Shown here piece after piece: positions 20,763 through 21,433 of a DNA stretch of 21,433 nt; within the stretch, counting starts at the first letter, position 1, and each line of letters starts with the position of its first letter. This stretch comes from Candidatus Woesearchaeota archaeon (GTDB taxonomy: Archaea; Nanobdellota; Nanobdellia; Woesearchaeales; GW2011-AR4). The position numbers and the translations under genes are program-made. The notes under the pieces were generated by a model. The model did not search any database. It saw nothing but the letters and a program-made list of their open reading frames with translations, and was not told the DNA's origin. The stretch spans positions 1 through 21,433 of the forward strand of contig JACPMP010000032.1 in assembly GCA_016185915.1 (NCBI GenBank), read 5' to 3'.

Positions 20763-21433
20763 TCATTTCCCCTCAACCACACTTCCCAATTGTATCAGTT
20801 TCCCTTCCTGCAGATGGTCTGCAATCAATAGCATTCCAACTGGCAGATTTTTTTCAAAGCCGACTGGAACATTAAGATGAGGAAGTCCTGCAACATTTGG
20901 GCTTACAGTCATAACGTCAATCATATAATGCTGTAATGGGGTTAATTTCTCAATCTCGGAAAATTTCGGCGGAAGAATTGATGCAGTCGGGCTTACAAGC
21001 GCATCAAATTTTTTGAATGCTTTCTTGTATTCATTTATCATCAATGTCCTTACTTTCATTGCCTTGAGGTAAAATGCATCTCGGTAGCCGGCCATTCTCG
21101 CGAATGTGCCAAGTATAATTCTTCTTTTTGCCTCATCTCCAAAATTATTGCTTCTCACTCTTGTAAAGTACTCATTGAAATTCCCTTCCAATTTTTCGCT
21201 TGCCCCGTATCTCATGCCGCAGAATTTTGCAAGGTTCGTGCTTGCTTCGCTTGTTGCAATCATGTAGTAAGTCGCAATGCCATATTTTATCGGCAGCTCA
21301 AGAGAGATTTCTTCTGTCTTCGCGCCTGCTTCCTCAAGTTCTTCAACCTCATTGTAAACATTTTTCTCGACTTCTCTTTCAACGCCGCTTCCAAATGCCT
21401 CTTTTATAATTCCAATTTTCATTCCTTTGACTG
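20763..21433 (-). CDS. gatA: GatA, C-terminal part, cut by window edge
   Basis: The frame is open to the right edge; the visible residues start in VKGMKIGIIKEAF, the usual ikGLKIGvpkE block in the middle of GatA. The conserved EASTNLAKFCGMRYG follows, then RRIILGTFARMAGYRDAFYLKA and PTASILPPKF, and the C-terminus PVGMLLIADHLQEG. The amidase triad (Lys-Ser-Ser) lies upstream, outside the window. GatA releases ammonia from Gln for GatB to amidate tRNA-bound Glu or Asp. The ATG at 21422 is internal, not the start. Confidence 0.92.
   Translation of the reverse strand, partial: VKGMKIGIIKEAFGSGVEREVEKNVYNEVEELEEAGAKTEEISLELPIKYGIATYYMIATSEASTNLAKFCGMRYGASEKLEGNFNEYFTRVRSNNFGDEAKRRIILGTFARMAGYRDAFYLKAMKVRTLMINEYKKAFKKFDALVSPTASILPPKFSEIEKLTPLQHYMIDVMTVSPNVAGLPHLNVPVGFEKNLPVGMLLIADHLQEGKLIQLGSVVEGK

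Noticed and set aside
1..21433. CRISPR arrays, rRNA genes and insertion-sequence transposases
   Set aside because: No regularly spaced repeats, no rRNA signatures and no transposase-like proteins were seen.

Overview
The window is AT-rich archaeal DNA. The gene content is archaeal: a PIN-domain ATPase, aIF5A, HerA, Mre11, the GatA and GatB amidotransferase subunits, and tRNA genes with bulge-helix-bulge introns and no encoded CCA. TATA boxes lie about 25-30 bp before tRNA ends or start codons, so many messages look leaderless. The AT-richness, small proteome style, and mix of PIN/toxin genes with a bacterial-type pseudouridine synthase suggest a DPANN-type lineage (Pacearchaeota/Woesearchaeota-like). 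That placement is inference.

Layout. 1-4070 (minus strand): a PIN-ATPase running off the left edge, then a secreted/membrane transglutaminase-like protein with a small unknown gene behind it. 4086-6309: an AT-rich gap with a palindromic structured element; tRNA-Ser(GCU) interrupted by three introns; aIF5A starting 9 nt after that tRNA; a second copy of the element; an RsuA/RluB-type pseudouridine synthase; and initiator tRNA-Met interrupted by four introns. 6369-9588: RNase HII with an extra C-terminal domain, then a translationally coupled HTH / PIN / CorA-like cassette whose last gene is broken. 9618-10862: a membrane protein with Cys-rich repeats. 10947-17540: HerA, then a restriction-modification island (N4/N6 methyltransferase, BsaWI-like endonuclease, small unknown protein, second methyltransferase), then Mre11 overlapped by a PIN gene. 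17624-18234: an AbrB/VapC toxin-antitoxin pair. 18237-21433 (mostly minus): gatB split in two reading frames by a short tandem duplication, a DUF3800 gene on the opposite strand, a probable new GC-rich small RNA with its own promoter, a small membrane protein, and the C-terminal part of gatA running off the right edge.

The strongest observations are the two multi-intron tRNA genes. Together they hold seven introns, at positions 13/14, 29/30 (in both genes), 37/38 (in both), 43/44 and 59/60; four of the seven have a perfect bulge-helix-bulge. Other notable points are an aIF5A with Thr where the hypusine Lys should be, an RNase HII with an altered active-site neighbourhood and an RNase HIII-like domain moved to the C-terminus, a split gatB, and the candidate small RNA at 20351-20418.
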